64,000 bases of DNA from Fidelibacterota bacterium (GCA_004124875.1 SCKJ01000003.1:92654-156653), one strand, 5' to 3'. Numbered from the stretch's first letter, positions 1 through 9,155 are shown. The notes: generated by a model from the sequence alone, not told the origin. Translations and numbers: made by a program.

Positions 1-114
1 GATAAGGCGCTCAGCGATGCCGCCACCCAGTGGCCACTGGATAAGACTGAAGCGCTGTTGAAAGGGCTGCTGGCCTTGCGCCAAACCTATCTCGAGCACA
101 AAATTGATGGATGA
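1..114 (+). CDS. kdsA: KdsA C-terminal end (partial)
   Basis: Frame 1 is open from the window edge to a TGA at 112-114 and gives the last 37 residues of a protein. The stretch ALSDAATQWPLDK followed by a leucine-rich helix resembles the C-terminus of 3-deoxy-D-manno-octulosonate 8-phosphate synthase, where a phrase like ALSDGPN-x-PLD leads into the last helix. The position directly before and overlapping kdsC and kdsD supports this, since KdsA makes the Kdo-8-phosphate that KdsC dephosphorylates. The catalytic part lies outside the window, so the call rests on a short tail and on context. Confidence 0.6.
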   Translation, partial: DKALSDAATQWPLDKTEALLKGLLALRQTYLEHKIDG

Positions 115-655
115 TGCCCTCGTGCGAAAGGTGAAGAAGGTGAAAGCCATTTTCTGCGATGTCGATGGCATCCTTACCGACGGCACCATTTATGTCGGCC
201 CGGACCATTACGAGCTGAAGCGCTTTTCAGTCAACGATGGGGTGGGCGCAGCGCTGGCGAGGTTGGCCGGCATCCCCTTGGCGCTCATTTCAGGCCGCCA
301 TTCCGAAGCGACGGTATCGCGAGCTGAGCAGATGCGCATTACCGAAGTGCACCAGGGATCACTGAATAAAACCGAGCCGTTTCGGGCGCTGCTGAAAAAA
401 TTTGAACTTGAGGCCGATGAAGTGGTTTATATCGGTGACGGCTGGATCGATCTGCCGGTGATGGAGTTGGCCGGGGTACCTGTTTCGGTGCCTGATGCGC
501 CCGATGTGGTGAAGGACGCGGCCCTGTATATTACCCGGACCAAAGGGGGCGCTGGAGTGTTGCGGGAAGTGGTGGAATGGGTCCTGGACGCCCAGGGCCG
601 CCTCGATTCGATTATGGCGGTTATGTGGCAGCAGATTTACAAGGCGGAGCTATGA
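107..655 (+). CDS. kdsC: 3-deoxy-D-manno-octulosonate 8-phosphate phosphatase KdsC
   Basis: This small cap-less HAD phosphatase of about 182 residues removes phosphate from Kdo-8-P in the cytoplasm, giving Kdo for the LPS inner core. Motif I is FCDVDGILTDG near residue 18, with the nucleophilic Asp and the acid/base Asp two residues later. SGRHSE is motif II and the lysine near NKTEP fits motif III. Motif IV reads IGDGWIDLPVM, whereas KdsC normally has GDDxxDLPV, so the second Asp is Gly. The ATG at 107 overlaps the kdsA end; a TTG one codon earlier is the alternative. The stop overlaps the kdsD ATG (ATGA). Confidence 0.9.
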   Translation: MDDALVRKVKKVKAIFCDVDGILTDGTIYVGPDHYELKRFSVNDGVGAALARLAGIPLALISGRHSEATVSRAEQMRITEVHQGSLNKTEPFRALLKKFELEADEVVYIGDGWIDLPVMELAGVPVSVPDAPDVVKDAALYITRTKGGAGVLREVVEWVLDAQGRLDSIMAVMWQQIYKAEL

Positions 656-1650
656 TCTCAGGCGGAAAAAAGGCCAACGTGAACGTGCTGGAAGTGGGCC
701 GCAGAGTGCTGCTCCAGGAAGCCGAAGCGGTCACCGCGCTGGTGGACCGCTTAGGCGCCAGCTTCGAAGAGGCCGTTGACCTGATCTTCAGCTGCGCGGG
801 CCGCGTGATCGTGGCCGGCATGGGTAAGTCGGGCCAGATATCGCGCACAATTGCCGCCACCCTGGCCAGCACGGGAACACCGGCCCAGTACCTGCATCCC
901 AGCGACGCTCTCCACGGTGATCTGGGGATGGTGGGCCGGGGCGATGTGCTGCTGGCGGTCTCCAACAGTGGTGAAACCGAAGACCTGCTGAAGCTGCTCC
1001 CGTCGCTTAAGTATCTGCAGGTGCCCATGGTCGCCATTCTTGGGCAGACCGACTCAAGCCTGGGCCGGGAAGCCGACATTGTTCTGGATGCGTGGGTTGA
1101 GCGGGAAGCGTGTCCCATGGACTTGGCCCCCACGACCAGCTCCACGGCGGCCCTCGCCCTGGGAGACGCTTTGGCCATGGCGCTGCTTGAGCAGCGGGAT
1201 TTCAGGCCCGAAGATTTTGCCCTGTTTCATCCCGGGGGAGCGTTGGGTAAAAAATTGCTGACCACCGTTAGCGACCTGATGCATTCAGGCGATGCTCTGC
1301 CCCTGGTGGACCTGGGGACGCCCATGGATAACGCCATCGAGCACATGACCCTCAAACGTCTCGGAATCACCGGTGTTGTGGATGCATCCGGCCGGCTGGT
1401 GGGCGCCTTGACCGACGGCGACCTGCGCCGGGCGCTGGAGAAAGGTGGCGAGATAAAGGGCGCGCCGGTGGAAAAATTTATGACGCCAAGCCCCAAAGTC
1501 ATTGATGCCACCGCGCTGGCCATTACCTCGTTAAACCGGATGGAGGACCACTCCATTACATCACTATTCATCATCGAATCCGAAGACGAAGGCAAACCTG
1601 TCGGGCTGATTCACATCCACGACATCCTGCGCTCGGGCATCAACCGGTGA
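652..1650 (+). CDS. kdsD: Arabinose-5-phosphate isomerase KdsD
   Basis: KdsD interconverts ribulose-5-phosphate and arabinose-5-phosphate, the first step toward Kdo. The 332-residue protein has an N-terminal SIS sugar-isomerase domain (GMGKSG near residue 56, SNSGETEDLL near 105, HPGGALGKKL near 208) followed by two CBS domains to the end. That length and architecture are standard for the family. The ATG at 652 is chosen because it overlaps the kdsC stop; the reading frame stays open further upstream but only antiparallel to kdsC coding sense. The next gene starts with a GTG inside its last codons, so the genes are probably translationally coupled. Confidence 0.93.
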   Translation: MISGGKKANVNVLEVGRRVLLQEAEAVTALVDRLGASFEEAVDLIFSCAGRVIVAGMGKSGQISRTIAATLASTGTPAQYLHPSDALHGDLGMVGRGDVLLAVSNSGETEDLLKLLPSLKYLQVPMVAILGQTDSSLGREADIVLDAWVEREACPMDLAPTTSSTAALALGDALAMALLEQRDFRPEDFALFHPGGALGKKLLTTVSDLMHSGDALPLVDLGTPMDNAIEHMTLKRLGITGVVDASGRLVGALTDGDLRRALEKGGEIKGAPVEKFMTPSPKVIDATALAITSLNRMEDHSITSLFIIESEDEGKPVGLIHIHDILRSGINR

Positions 1651-2201
1651 ACTATCCCCGCAGGCTGCACTATGCGTTGCTCGCGCTGCTGCTCACCGGC
1701 GGATGCGGGGACTCAGGGCTAAGCCGCCAGGTGGGCAAAAGCAAGGACATGTTTCCCGATCAGGAAAGCTGGGTGAGCAATATCCTGATTTCACGGGATG
1801 GTCTGCTGGTGGCCAAGGCCGTCTCCGACAGAATGGTCAAGTATGACGCCCAGAATCTCGCGCATCTGTTCGGCAACGTCCGCATTGACTTTTTCAACGC
1901 ACAGGGCATCCACGTCAGCAAACTCTATTCCGATAGCGCTGATGTGAATATGCTTAACAACAATCTGCTGGCGTTCGGCAATGTGGTGATACAGTCCGAC
2001 AGCGGCCTGGTGCTCAGTACCACGGAGCTCAGCTGGAGCCATGAATACAATATGATCGAGTCGAGCGATTCCGTCATGTTTGTCACGCCGCAGCTGGACA
2101 CGCTGTATGGTGTCGGCTTTGAGTCGGATGTCGATCTGACGCACTGGAAAATTTATCACCCCTCGGGAGTGACCGGGCGGGAGTTGGTGAATGAATTCTA
2201 A
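1647..2201 (+). CDS. lptC: LPS export periplasmic protein LptC (lipoprotein form)
   Basis: This 184-residue protein starts with GTG overlapping the kdsD end. An N-terminal hydrophobic segment ends in LLTGGC, a lipobox, so it is probably a lipoprotein anchored in a membrane and facing the periplasm. The remainder alternates short beta-strand phrases (LFGNVRIDFFNAQG, LLAFGNVVIQSDSG, LYGVGFESD) typical of the LptC/OstA beta-jellyroll that passes LPS from the inner-membrane ABC transporter to the bridge. It overlaps lptB by 11 bases. No separate lptA lies between them, unlike the common lptC-lptA-lptB order, so LptA must be elsewhere or this protein covers more of the role. Confidence 0.8.
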   Translation: MNYPRRLHYALLALLLTGGCGDSGLSRQVGKSKDMFPDQESWVSNILISRDGLLVAKAVSDRMVKYDAQNLAHLFGNVRIDFFNAQGIHVSKLYSDSADVNMLNNNLLAFGNVVIQSDSGLVLSTTELSWSHEYNMIESSDSVMFVTPQLDTLYGVGFESDVDLTHWKIYHPSGVTGRELVNEF

Positions 2202-2955
2202 GGCCGCGCCGTCAGACGGCAATGTCCTGAAAGGGAACAATCTCGGCAAAACCTACGGGCGCAAGTCCGTGGTGCACAACGTTTCACTGGAGGTTCATGC
2301 GGGCGAGGTGGTGGGACTGCTGGGTCCTAATGGCGCCGGCAAAACCACCACATTTTATATGCTCACGGGCATGATTCGGCCAACATCCGGCACGGTGACC
2401 CTGGGGGGCTCCGACATCACCGCGATGCCCATGTACCAGCGCGCCCGTCTGGGGCTCGGCTATCTGTCGCAGGAGCCGTCGGTCTTTACGCGCCTGTCGG
2501 TGGAAGACAATCTTCGTCTTGTGCTGCAGATGAGCGGCCTGACCGATGATGAGCAGTCGGAACGGCTGGAGCTGCTGCTGAATGATCTGCGCATAGCGCA
2601 CCTCCGCAAAAATCGCGCATCAACCTTGTCGGGAGGGGAACGGCGGCGGACAGAAATCGCCCGCAGCCTGGTGATGGAACCCCACTTCATACTGCTGGAC
2701 GAACCTTTCGCCGGGGTCGATCCCATTGCTGTGGAAGAGATTCAGCGCATCATCGTGGAGCTGCGCGCGCGGGGCATCGGTGTGCTGATCACCGACCATA
2801 ATGTGCGTGAAACCCTCTCCATTACCGACCGGGCCTATCTGCTGTACAATGGCGAGCTGATGAAAACCGGCAGCGCAGAAGAACTGGCCAACGACGAAGA
2901 GACACGGCGCCTCTACCTGGGCAAAAACTTCAAGCTCGACAAGAAGACGGACTGA
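2191..2955 (+). CDS. lptB: LPS export ABC transporter ATPase LptB
   Basis: LptB is the cytoplasmic ATPase that powers LPS extraction from the inner membrane with LptF/LptG and LptC. The 254-residue protein has Walker A GPNGAGKTTT near residue 45, a Q-loop in YLSQEPSVF, signature LSGGERRRTEIARSL and Walker B FILLDEPFAGVDP, then the H-loop ITDHNVRETL. FYMLTGMIRP and the YLSQEPSVFTRLSVEDN stretch are characteristic of LptB rather than other ABC ATPases. The gene sits between lptC (overlap) and rpoN (2-base gap), the conserved lptB-rpoN pairing seen in many diderms. Confidence 0.95.
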   Translation: MNSKAAPSDGNVLKGNNLGKTYGRKSVVHNVSLEVHAGEVVGLLGPNGAGKTTTFYMLTGMIRPTSGTVTLGGSDITAMPMYQRARLGLGYLSQEPSVFTRLSVEDNLRLVLQMSGLTDDEQSERLELLLNDLRIAHLRKNRASTLSGGERRRTEIARSLVMEPHFILLDEPFAGVDPIAVEEIQRIIVELRARGIGVLITDHNVRETLSITDRAYLLYNGELMKTGSAEELANDEETRRLYLGKNFKLDKKTD

Positions 2956-2957
2956 CC

Positions 2958-4331
2958 GTGCCAACACAGACACTACAGCAGTCGCAGAAGCTGGGGTTGC
3001 ATCTTTCGCCTCAGCAAATTCTGCAGTCGAGTATTCTGCAGCTCACGACGCTCAGGCTGGAGGAACGGATATTAGAGGAGCTGGAGCAGAACCCGGCGCT
3101 TGAATTGAATGAGCCGGAGACGACCACCGATGAAAACGAACCCGACGACACGGACCAGGATGACATCGATTGGGATGAAATCCTTGACTCTCCCGACGAC
3201 TATAACACCTCGCGGTTGGAAGATCATTCACGTGAAGATTTCGAGATACAAATTGCCGCCTCCGTGGCCTTTACCGAAAAACTGATGGAGCAACTGGCCG
3301 ATCACGGCGTGTCCGAACAGGCCCTGGGCATTGCCGAGGAATTGATGGGCAACTTGAACGGCGAGGGCTACCTGTCGATCGATCCGCTACTCATCGCCGA
3401 AAGGTTGGAAATTTCCGAGGAGGCGGTGGAAGATGTGCGGCGGCAGATCATGCGCCTGTCCCCGGCCGGAATCGGCGCGCTCGATTTGCGCGAGTGCCTG
3501 CTGGCGCAGCTCGAACAGTTGGGCGAAAAGGGCCTGGCGATCATCATAGTTGCCGACCATTTTGAAAATTTTGCCAACCGCCGGTACAACCGGGTCATGC
3601 AGGCAACGGGCTGTAGTCAGGAGGAGCTCACTCAGGCCATTGAAGTGATCTCACGGCTCAATCCCAAGCCTGGCCAGGGAGAGACGACGGTGGCCAACGA
3701 ATATATCATTCCCGATATTCTCATTGACGAGGTGGATGGGCAGTGGCTGATTACCCTCAACGACGGCTCGTTGCCGGAGATGTTCGTCAGTCCCACCTAT
3801 GTTACCATGGCCCGCAGCAAAAAGAATTACGACACGGAAACGCGGCAGTTTGCCCGCAAAAAGGTGGAGGCGGCGAAGTGGTTTATGCAGGCGGTACTGC
3901 AGCGCCGCGAAACGATCAAGCGGGTAATGCGGGCCATACTCGTGCGGCAGGAAAAATTCTTCCGGCGTGGAGATGGCGCGGGACTGAAGCCGATGGTCCT
4001 GCGCGACGTGGCTGAAGATGTGAAGATGGACATTTCGACCATCAGCCGGGTCACCAACGGCAAGTACGTGCAGACGCCGGTCAACATTTACGAACTGAAG
4101 TATTTCTTTACCGAGGGGATGACCACCGAGGAGGGCGAAGAGGTGTCGACCCGCGAAATCAAGGCGGCGCTGCAGTCCATCATTGGCGATGAAAATAAAC
4201 GCAGCCCGCTCAATGACGAAAAGCTCGCCTCCCTGCTTAAGGATAAAGGCTATCCGGTGGCGCGGCGGACGGTGGCTAAATATCGTGAGCAGCTGAAATT
4301 CCCCGTGGCCCGCCTGCGCAAGGAAATGTAG
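2958..4331 (+). CDS. rpoN: RNA polymerase sigma-54 factor RpoN
   Basis: Sigma-54 directs RNA polymerase to -24/-12 promoters that need AAA+ activators. The 457-residue protein begins with GTG. Region I is glutamine/leucine-rich (QKLGLHLSPQQILQSSILQL), region II is acidic (residues about 52-75), the core-binding part follows, then the DNA-binding part with RDVAEDVKMDISTISRVTNGKYVQTP and the RpoN box ARRTVAKYREQL close to the C-terminus. It is the last gene of the kds-lpt run. The usual downstream hpf gene is absent; a restriction-modification pair follows after 4 bases. Confidence 0.96.
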   Translation: MPTQTLQQSQKLGLHLSPQQILQSSILQLTTLRLEERILEELEQNPALELNEPETTTDENEPDDTDQDDIDWDEILDSPDDYNTSRLEDHSREDFEIQIAASVAFTEKLMEQLADHGVSEQALGIAEELMGNLNGEGYLSIDPLLIAERLEISEEAVEDVRRQIMRLSPAGIGALDLRECLLAQLEQLGEKGLAIIIVADHFENFANRRYNRVMQATGCSQEELTQAIEVISRLNPKPGQGETTVANEYIIPDILIDEVDGQWLITLNDGSLPEMFVSPTYVTMARSKKNYDTETRQFARKKVEAAKWFMQAVLQRRETIKRVMRAILVRQEKFFRRGDGAGLKPMVLRDVAEDVKMDISTISRVTNGKYVQTPVNIYELKYFFTEGMTTEEGEEVSTREIKAALQSIIGDENKRSPLNDEKLASLLKDKGYPVARRTVAKYREQLKFPVARLRKEM

Positions 4332-4335
4332 GCAT

Positions 4336-5292
4336 TTGGCAAAGCTAAACATCGCGGACAAGTTTTATCCCCAGGCGAACTTGGTAATGTTCCATGGAGA
4401 CTGTCTTGAAATGCTGGCCGAGACACCTGATGAGAGCATACAACTGGTTATTACCTCACCGCCCTATAATATTGGTAAGCCCTATGAAGAAAGAATGGAT
4501 TTAGAAGTATATATAGCTCAACAAAAGGCTGTGATAGAGGAGTGTACTAGAGTTCTGAAGCGAGGTGGAAGCTTATGCTGGCAGATCGGAAATTACGTGA
4601 AAAGCGGGGCTATAATCCCACTTGACATAAAGCTTTATCCGATATTCGAAAGTTTGGGATTACATTTGAGAAATCGGATCGTATGGCATTATGGCCACGG
4701 CCTCCATGCGAAGAAAAGGTTCTCCGGACGTTACGAGGTGATTTTGTGGTTCACGAAGGGTGACCGATATACATTTAACCTTGATGCCATTCGAGTCCCC
4801 CAAAAGTATCCCCAAAAAAAACATTTCAAGGGCCCGAATAAAGGAGAGCTGTCAGGTAATCCACTGGGGAAAAACCCTTCTGATGTTTGGGAAATTCCAA
4901 ACGTGAAGGCAAATCATGTTGAAAAGACTATTCATCCATGCCAATTTCCTGTTGAACTTGTTGAAAGAATGGTACTATCTCTTACAAATGAAAATGACTG
5001 GGTACTAGATCCATTTATGGGCGTGGGTTCGACGGCCATAGCGACGTTAATGCATAAGCGAAGAGCTATAGGTGCTGAGCTAAGTGATGAATATCTGGCG
5101 ATAGCTAAGAGGCGGATAAATGATGCCGTAAATGGAAACCTTCGTATCCGACCGATTGCGCGGCCAGTTTATGACCCGAATGGCACTGCGAGTAATATAC
5201 CCCCGCAATACGTAACAATTCCGTTGACTGAGAAGCAATTGAAGGTATTTGAACCCAAAGGCAAGTATAAGGCGGGGGCGAAAGATTTATGA
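4336..5292 (+). CDS. Beta-class DNA methyltransferase of a type II R-M system
   Basis: This 318-residue enzyme transfers a methyl group from SAM to DNA, protecting host sites from the endonuclease encoded next to it. The catalytic motif TSPPYNIG (motif IV) is near residue 40 and precedes the SAM-binding motif LDPFMGVGST (motif I) near residue 227, the order of beta-class enzymes. SPPY is most often seen in N4-cytosine methyltransferases, though N6-adenine activity is not excluded. It starts with TTG 4 bases after rpoN. The base composition is visibly more AT-rich and codon use differs from both flanks, suggesting horizontal acquisition. Its stop overlaps the endonuclease ATG. Confidence 0.9.
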   Translation: MAKLNIADKFYPQANLVMFHGDCLEMLAETPDESIQLVITSPPYNIGKPYEERMDLEVYIAQQKAVIEECTRVLKRGGSLCWQIGNYVKSGAIIPLDIKLYPIFESLGLHLRNRIVWHYGHGLHAKKRFSGRYEVILWFTKGDRYTFNLDAIRVPQKYPQKKHFKGPNKGELSGNPLGKNPSDVWEIPNVKANHVEKTIHPCQFPVELVERMVLSLTNENDWVLDPFMGVGSTAIATLMHKRRAIGAELSDEYLAIAKRRINDAVNGNLRIRPIARPVYDPNGTASNIPPQYVTIPLTEKQLKVFEPKGKYKAGAKDL

Positions 5293-5834
5293 AAGTTATT
5301 TATGAGTATTCTCATTTGGGAGGGTCTGAAATCCTAACAGTCCGATACCCTGCAATTGATAAGGAGATATATAAGGCAATTAGTTTAGTTCAGGCAACTA
5401 AAACCAAAATAAGCAAAGAGAAGACGATGCGTGGTCGGCGACTGTATTCACCTAAAGACATGAATTTTCAATACTCCGAATATTTTGAGAAATTTGGTTT
5501 TAAGGAGATGCGCGACACATATACAATAGAAATTCCAGGCTCAGATATTTCAATCCGTGGGGCATATAAACAAATTGATTTTGTGAAGAAAAATGTGCTT
5601 GTGGAGGTGCAGTTTGGGAAATACGCATTTATGTTTTACGATATGGCAAAGTTTCAGTATTTTTATAATGAGAACAAAGCTGAAGTGGGTGTGGAGATAG
5701 TTCCCAGTCATACACTCCAAAAACAAATGTCAAGCGGAGTTTCTTATGGAGAGCAACTTGTGTATGACATCGAAAGATTAAAGCGACATTTTCCTGCTGT
5801 TCCAGTGAAAATTCTTCTAGTTGACGCTGACTAA
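5289..5834 (+). CDS. BglII/BstYI-family type II restriction endonuclease
   Basis: The 181-residue protein resembles the BglII-type endonuclease family. Its core reads QIDFVKKNVLVEVQFGKY: an Asp, eight residues, then Glu-x-Gln, the D-(X8)-E-x-Q active site used by BglII, where Gln replaces the usual Lys. Downstream family-like phrases are VEIVPSHTLQKQMSSG and FPAVPVKILLVD. Members cut AGATCT or RGATCY, so a GATC-centred target is a reasonable guess, not shown here. At 181 residues it is shorter than BglII (223) but the core is intact. It overlaps the methyltransferase by 4 bases and shares its AT-rich composition. Confidence 0.82.
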   Translation: MKVIYEYSHLGGSEILTVRYPAIDKEIYKAISLVQATKTKISKEKTMRGRRLYSPKDMNFQYSEYFEKFGFKEMRDTYTIEIPGSDISIRGAYKQIDFVKKNVLVEVQFGKYAFMFYDMAKFQYFYNENKAEVGVEIVPSHTLQKQMSSGVSYGEQLVYDIERLKRHFPAVPVKILLVDAD

Positions 5835-5864
5835 ACACAAATATGTTTAAGGAATGATATAGAT

Positions 5865-6422
5865 ATGAAGCAGACCCCCATCCGCTCAACGACCATCCTG
5901 GGTGTGCGTCTGGGACGCAGAGTCGCGTTGGCTGGCGATGGCCAGGTGACCCTGGGCGAGATGCAGCTCAAAAGCAATGCCGTCAAGGTGCGCTCATTCG
6001 CAGACGGAAAAGTTCTGGGTGGCTTTGCCGGGGCCGTGGCCGACGCCTTGACGCTGTTTGAAAAATTTGAGGCCAAACTGGAGGAGTACAACCACAACCT
6101 GCAGCGCGCGGCCGTGGAGCTGGCCAAGGAGTGGCGCACCGACAAATATCTGCGCGAACTCGACGCCATGCTGGCGCTCATGGATGTCGAAAACAGCTAC
6201 CTCCTGTCCGGTTCCGGCGATGTGATTGATCCTGACGACCCGGTGATCAGCATCGGCTCGGGAAGTGGCTATGCCACGGCGGCGGCCAGGGCTCTTATTG
6301 TGGCCGGGCAAAAGGACCCGCGCAAGATTGTCAAGACAGCCATGTCCATCACCGCCGATTTGTGCATCTATACAAACCATCAGTTAAGCATGTTGGAATT
6401 GGGAGCCAAGACAAAGAAATGA
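5865..6422 (+). CDS. hslV: ATP-dependent protease proteolytic subunit HslV
   Basis: HslV forms the two-ring hexameric peptidase chamber of the HslVU protease. The sequence MKQTPIRSTTILGVRLG carries the Thr that becomes N-terminal and catalytic after propeptide removal, followed by GDGQVTLGEMQLKSNAVKVR and GGFAGAVADALTLFE. Length (185 residues) is normal with a short propeptide. The ATG at 5865 follows a purine-rich GGAAT stretch. The stop overlaps the hslU ATG. A weak promoter-like TTGACG at 5821 and TATGTT at 5842 lie upstream with a short 15-base spacer, which could supply expression independent of the R-M genes. Confidence 0.95.
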   Translation: MKQTPIRSTTILGVRLGRRVALAGDGQVTLGEMQLKSNAVKVRSFADGKVLGGFAGAVADALTLFEKFEAKLEEYNHNLQRAAVELAKEWRTDKYLRELDAMLALMDVENSYLLSGSGDVIDPDDPVISIGSGSGYATAAARALIVAGQKDPRKIVKTAMSITADLCIYTNHQLSMLELGAKTKK

Positions 6423-7780
6423 AACCGATGACGCCCCGGCAGATCGTGAGGGAACTCGACAAGTATATTGTCGGACAGGAGGCCGCCAAAAAGTCGGTGG
6501 CCATCGCCATGCGGAACCGCTGGCGGAGGTTGCAGGTGCCCGATCATCTGCGCGAAGAGATCATGCCCAACAACATTATCCTCATCGGCTCCACTGGTGT
6601 GGGCAAGACGGAAATCGCCCGGCGACTCGCCATGCTGGCGGACGCCCCTTTTGTCAAAGTGGAGGCCTCGAAGTTTACCGAAGTGGGTTATGTCGGCCGC
6701 GATGTGGAGAGCATTATTCGCGACCTGACCGAGGTGGCCGTGAGCATGGTGCGCCATGAAAAGGAGGCTGAAGTTGAGGCCAAGGCCCTGGAACTGGCCG
6801 ATGACCGCCTGCTCGACATTCTGTTTCCCCTGGATGATCAGCCGGTGGTCGTCCACGATGGCGGAGGATCTGGGGAGGATGAAGAGCTCCGGGCCCGGCA
6901 TCAGCGCACGCGGGACAAGCTGCGCAAGCGGCTGCAGGCCGGGGAGTTTGAAGACCGTCTGGTGGAGATCAAGACCCACAGCGACGTCTCACCCATGATG
7001 CAGGTGATGGGTCCGTTTGGCATGGATGACGTCGCTATTAATATTCAGGAAATGCTGGGCAACATGCTGCCCAAAAAGAGCCGCAGTCAGAAAACAACTG
7101 TCGAGGAGGCACGCAAAATCCTGGCGGCGGAAGAGGCCGGCAAAATTATCGATATGGATGAAGTCATCCGCGATGCACTTAACCGGGTCGAGGAAATGGG
7201 CATCGTCTTCATCGACGAGCTCGACAAAATTGCCGGGGAAAGGGCCAGCAGCGGTCCTGATGTATCCCGTGAAGGGGTCCAGCGTGATATACTGCCCATT
7301 ATTGAAGGCTGTAATGTGGTGACCAAGTATGGCGTGGTGCAGACCGACCATGTCCTGTTTATCGCGGCAGGCGCGTTTCATGTCAGCAAGCCGTCGGATC
7401 TGATCCCGGAGCTGCAGGGACGTTTTCCCATCCGCGTGGAAATGGATGATTTAACGGAGAAGGATTTCGTCAAAATTCTCATCCACCCCCGCAATGCGCT
7501 GATCAAGCAGTATGAGGCGCTCCTCGCCACCGAAGGGGTGCGCCTCTCCTTTGACAAGCAGGCCATCAAGGAGATTGCCAGGGTCGCCTTCCAGGTGAAC
7601 GAATCGAATGAGAACATCGGCGCGCGCCGTCTGCATACCATCCTGACCACCCTGCTTGAGGATATTCTGTTTGAGCAGCCGGAAGGGTCGAATAAGGAGA
7701 TTGCCATTACTCCCGCTATGGTGCGGACGCGGGTTGCGTCAATTGCCTCCGATCCCGATTTGAGCCGCTACATACTCTAG
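6419..7780 (+). CDS. hslU: ATP-dependent protease ATPase subunit HslU
   Basis: HslU is the AAA+ unfoldase that feeds HslV. The 453-residue protein opens MKPMTPRQIVRELDKYIVGQ, the standard N-terminus, which decides the ATG at 6419 (ATGA overlap with hslV) over an in-frame GTG-type start 19 codons upstream. Walker A is GSTGVGKTE near residue 59, the pore region GYVGRDVESIIRDL follows, Walker B is IVFIDELDKIA near 263 and sensor-2 is NENIGARRLHT near 395. The C-terminus DPDLSRYIL matches the tail that docks into HslV. The variable I-domain lies between residues about 110 and 240. Confidence 0.96.
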   Translation: MKPMTPRQIVRELDKYIVGQEAAKKSVAIAMRNRWRRLQVPDHLREEIMPNNIILIGSTGVGKTEIARRLAMLADAPFVKVEASKFTEVGYVGRDVESIIRDLTEVAVSMVRHEKEAEVEAKALELADDRLLDILFPLDDQPVVVHDGGGSGEDEELRARHQRTRDKLRKRLQAGEFEDRLVEIKTHSDVSPMMQVMGPFGMDDVAINIQEMLGNMLPKKSRSQKTTVEEARKILAAEEAGKIIDMDEVIRDALNRVEEMGIVFIDELDKIAGERASSGPDVSREGVQRDILPIIEGCNVVTKYGVVQTDHVLFIAAGAFHVSKPSDLIPELQGRFPIRVEMDDLTEKDFVKILIHPRNALIKQYEALLATEGVRLSFDKQAIKEIARVAFQVNESNENIGARRLHTILTTLLEDILFEQPEGSNKEIAITPAMVRTRVASIASDPDLSRYIL

Positions 7781-7794
7781 AACCGCATACCTGA

Positions 7795-8727
<933 letters not shown>

Positions 8728-8753
8728 CAGTGGGCAGTGGCAGTGGGCAGTGG
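8728..8753. repeat. Two-copy 13-bp tandem repeat after argF
   Basis: Two exact adjacent copies of CAGTGGGCAGTGG start at the last base of the argF stop, and a degenerate GGCGGTGGCGG continues the purine-rich run. It begins a gene-free stretch of about 430 bases (8728-9155) made of several repeat types. An open frame through the area has no ribosome site and low-complexity translation, so I read it as noncoding. Confidence 0.75.
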
Positions 8754-8766
8754 CGGTGGCGGTTAT

Positions 8767-8801
8767 CCAACATCCAACATCCAATATCCAACATCCGATA
8801 T
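8767..8801. repeat. Heptamer tandem array (CCAACAT x5)
   Basis: Five consecutive 7-base units CCAACAT, CCAACAT, CCAATAT, CCAACAT, CCGATAT. The period of exactly seven with drifting units resembles the short tandemly repeated repetitive (STRR) heptamers described in cyanobacterial genomes. A second heptamer array of different sequence lies at 9896-9944. Function is unknown. Confidence 0.8.
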
Positions 8802-8816
8802 CCCCAGCCTGAACCC

Positions 8817-8992
8817 TGTCATCGCGGGCACCTTCGCTGAGCCTGTGCTGAGGAAGCAGAGCACACCCGTAGCGCTCAGTACAGGCTCCGCGCGGCGATT
8901 TCATGCAACCGGGCCCGTGAGATTGCCACCCTTCGCCAAGCTCAGGGCAGGCTCCATACGATTCGATAACTCTCATCTCCCTCGCAATGACA
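8817..8992. repeat. Palindromic REP/MITE-like element with TGTCATYGCG ends
   Basis: The 176-base segment begins TGTCATCGCG and ends CGCAATGACA, near-perfect inverted termini. Inside, GAGCCTGTGCTGAG at 8839-8852 is matched in inverse orientation by CTCAGTACAGGCTC at 8875-8888 with one mismatch. A third related copy, AAGCTCAGGGCAGGCTC, sits near 8938-8954. No transposase frame is present, so if mobile it would be non-autonomous. The rest of the gene-free stretch, 8993-9155, shows no further structure apart from the ribosome site of the next gene. Confidence 0.6.
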
Positions 8993-9155
8993 AATCACTT
9001 TATTTAAACCATCCATTGTCCACCAGCCGTTTTCCATTTTCAATGCAGGCCTATCATGCGTCTATGGCTATAGGCCGGTTTTGGTTGTCCCACAGGCGAA
9101 GATTGTTTTACTTTCCTGATTGTTGCTTCAAATGATGACTTTGGGAGATGCACCT

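Noticed and set aside
577..651. Upstream extension of KdsD
   Set aside because: The 25 extra residues overlap kdsC; the ATG at 652 overlaps the kdsC stop and starts the family N-terminus.
621..1178. Long minus-strand open frame opposite kdsD
   Set aside because: It is a codon-bias shadow of a clear kdsD gene; the translation is Ser/Arg/Pro-rich and has no start context.
4336..5834. Prophage or integron around the R-M genes
   Set aside because: No integrase, att-like direct repeats or phage genes were seen; flanking genes abut the pair closely.
8737..9135. Open frame of about 130 codons after argF
   Set aside because: It runs through heptamer and palindromic repeats, has no ribosome site, and its translation is low-complexity with no family resemblance.
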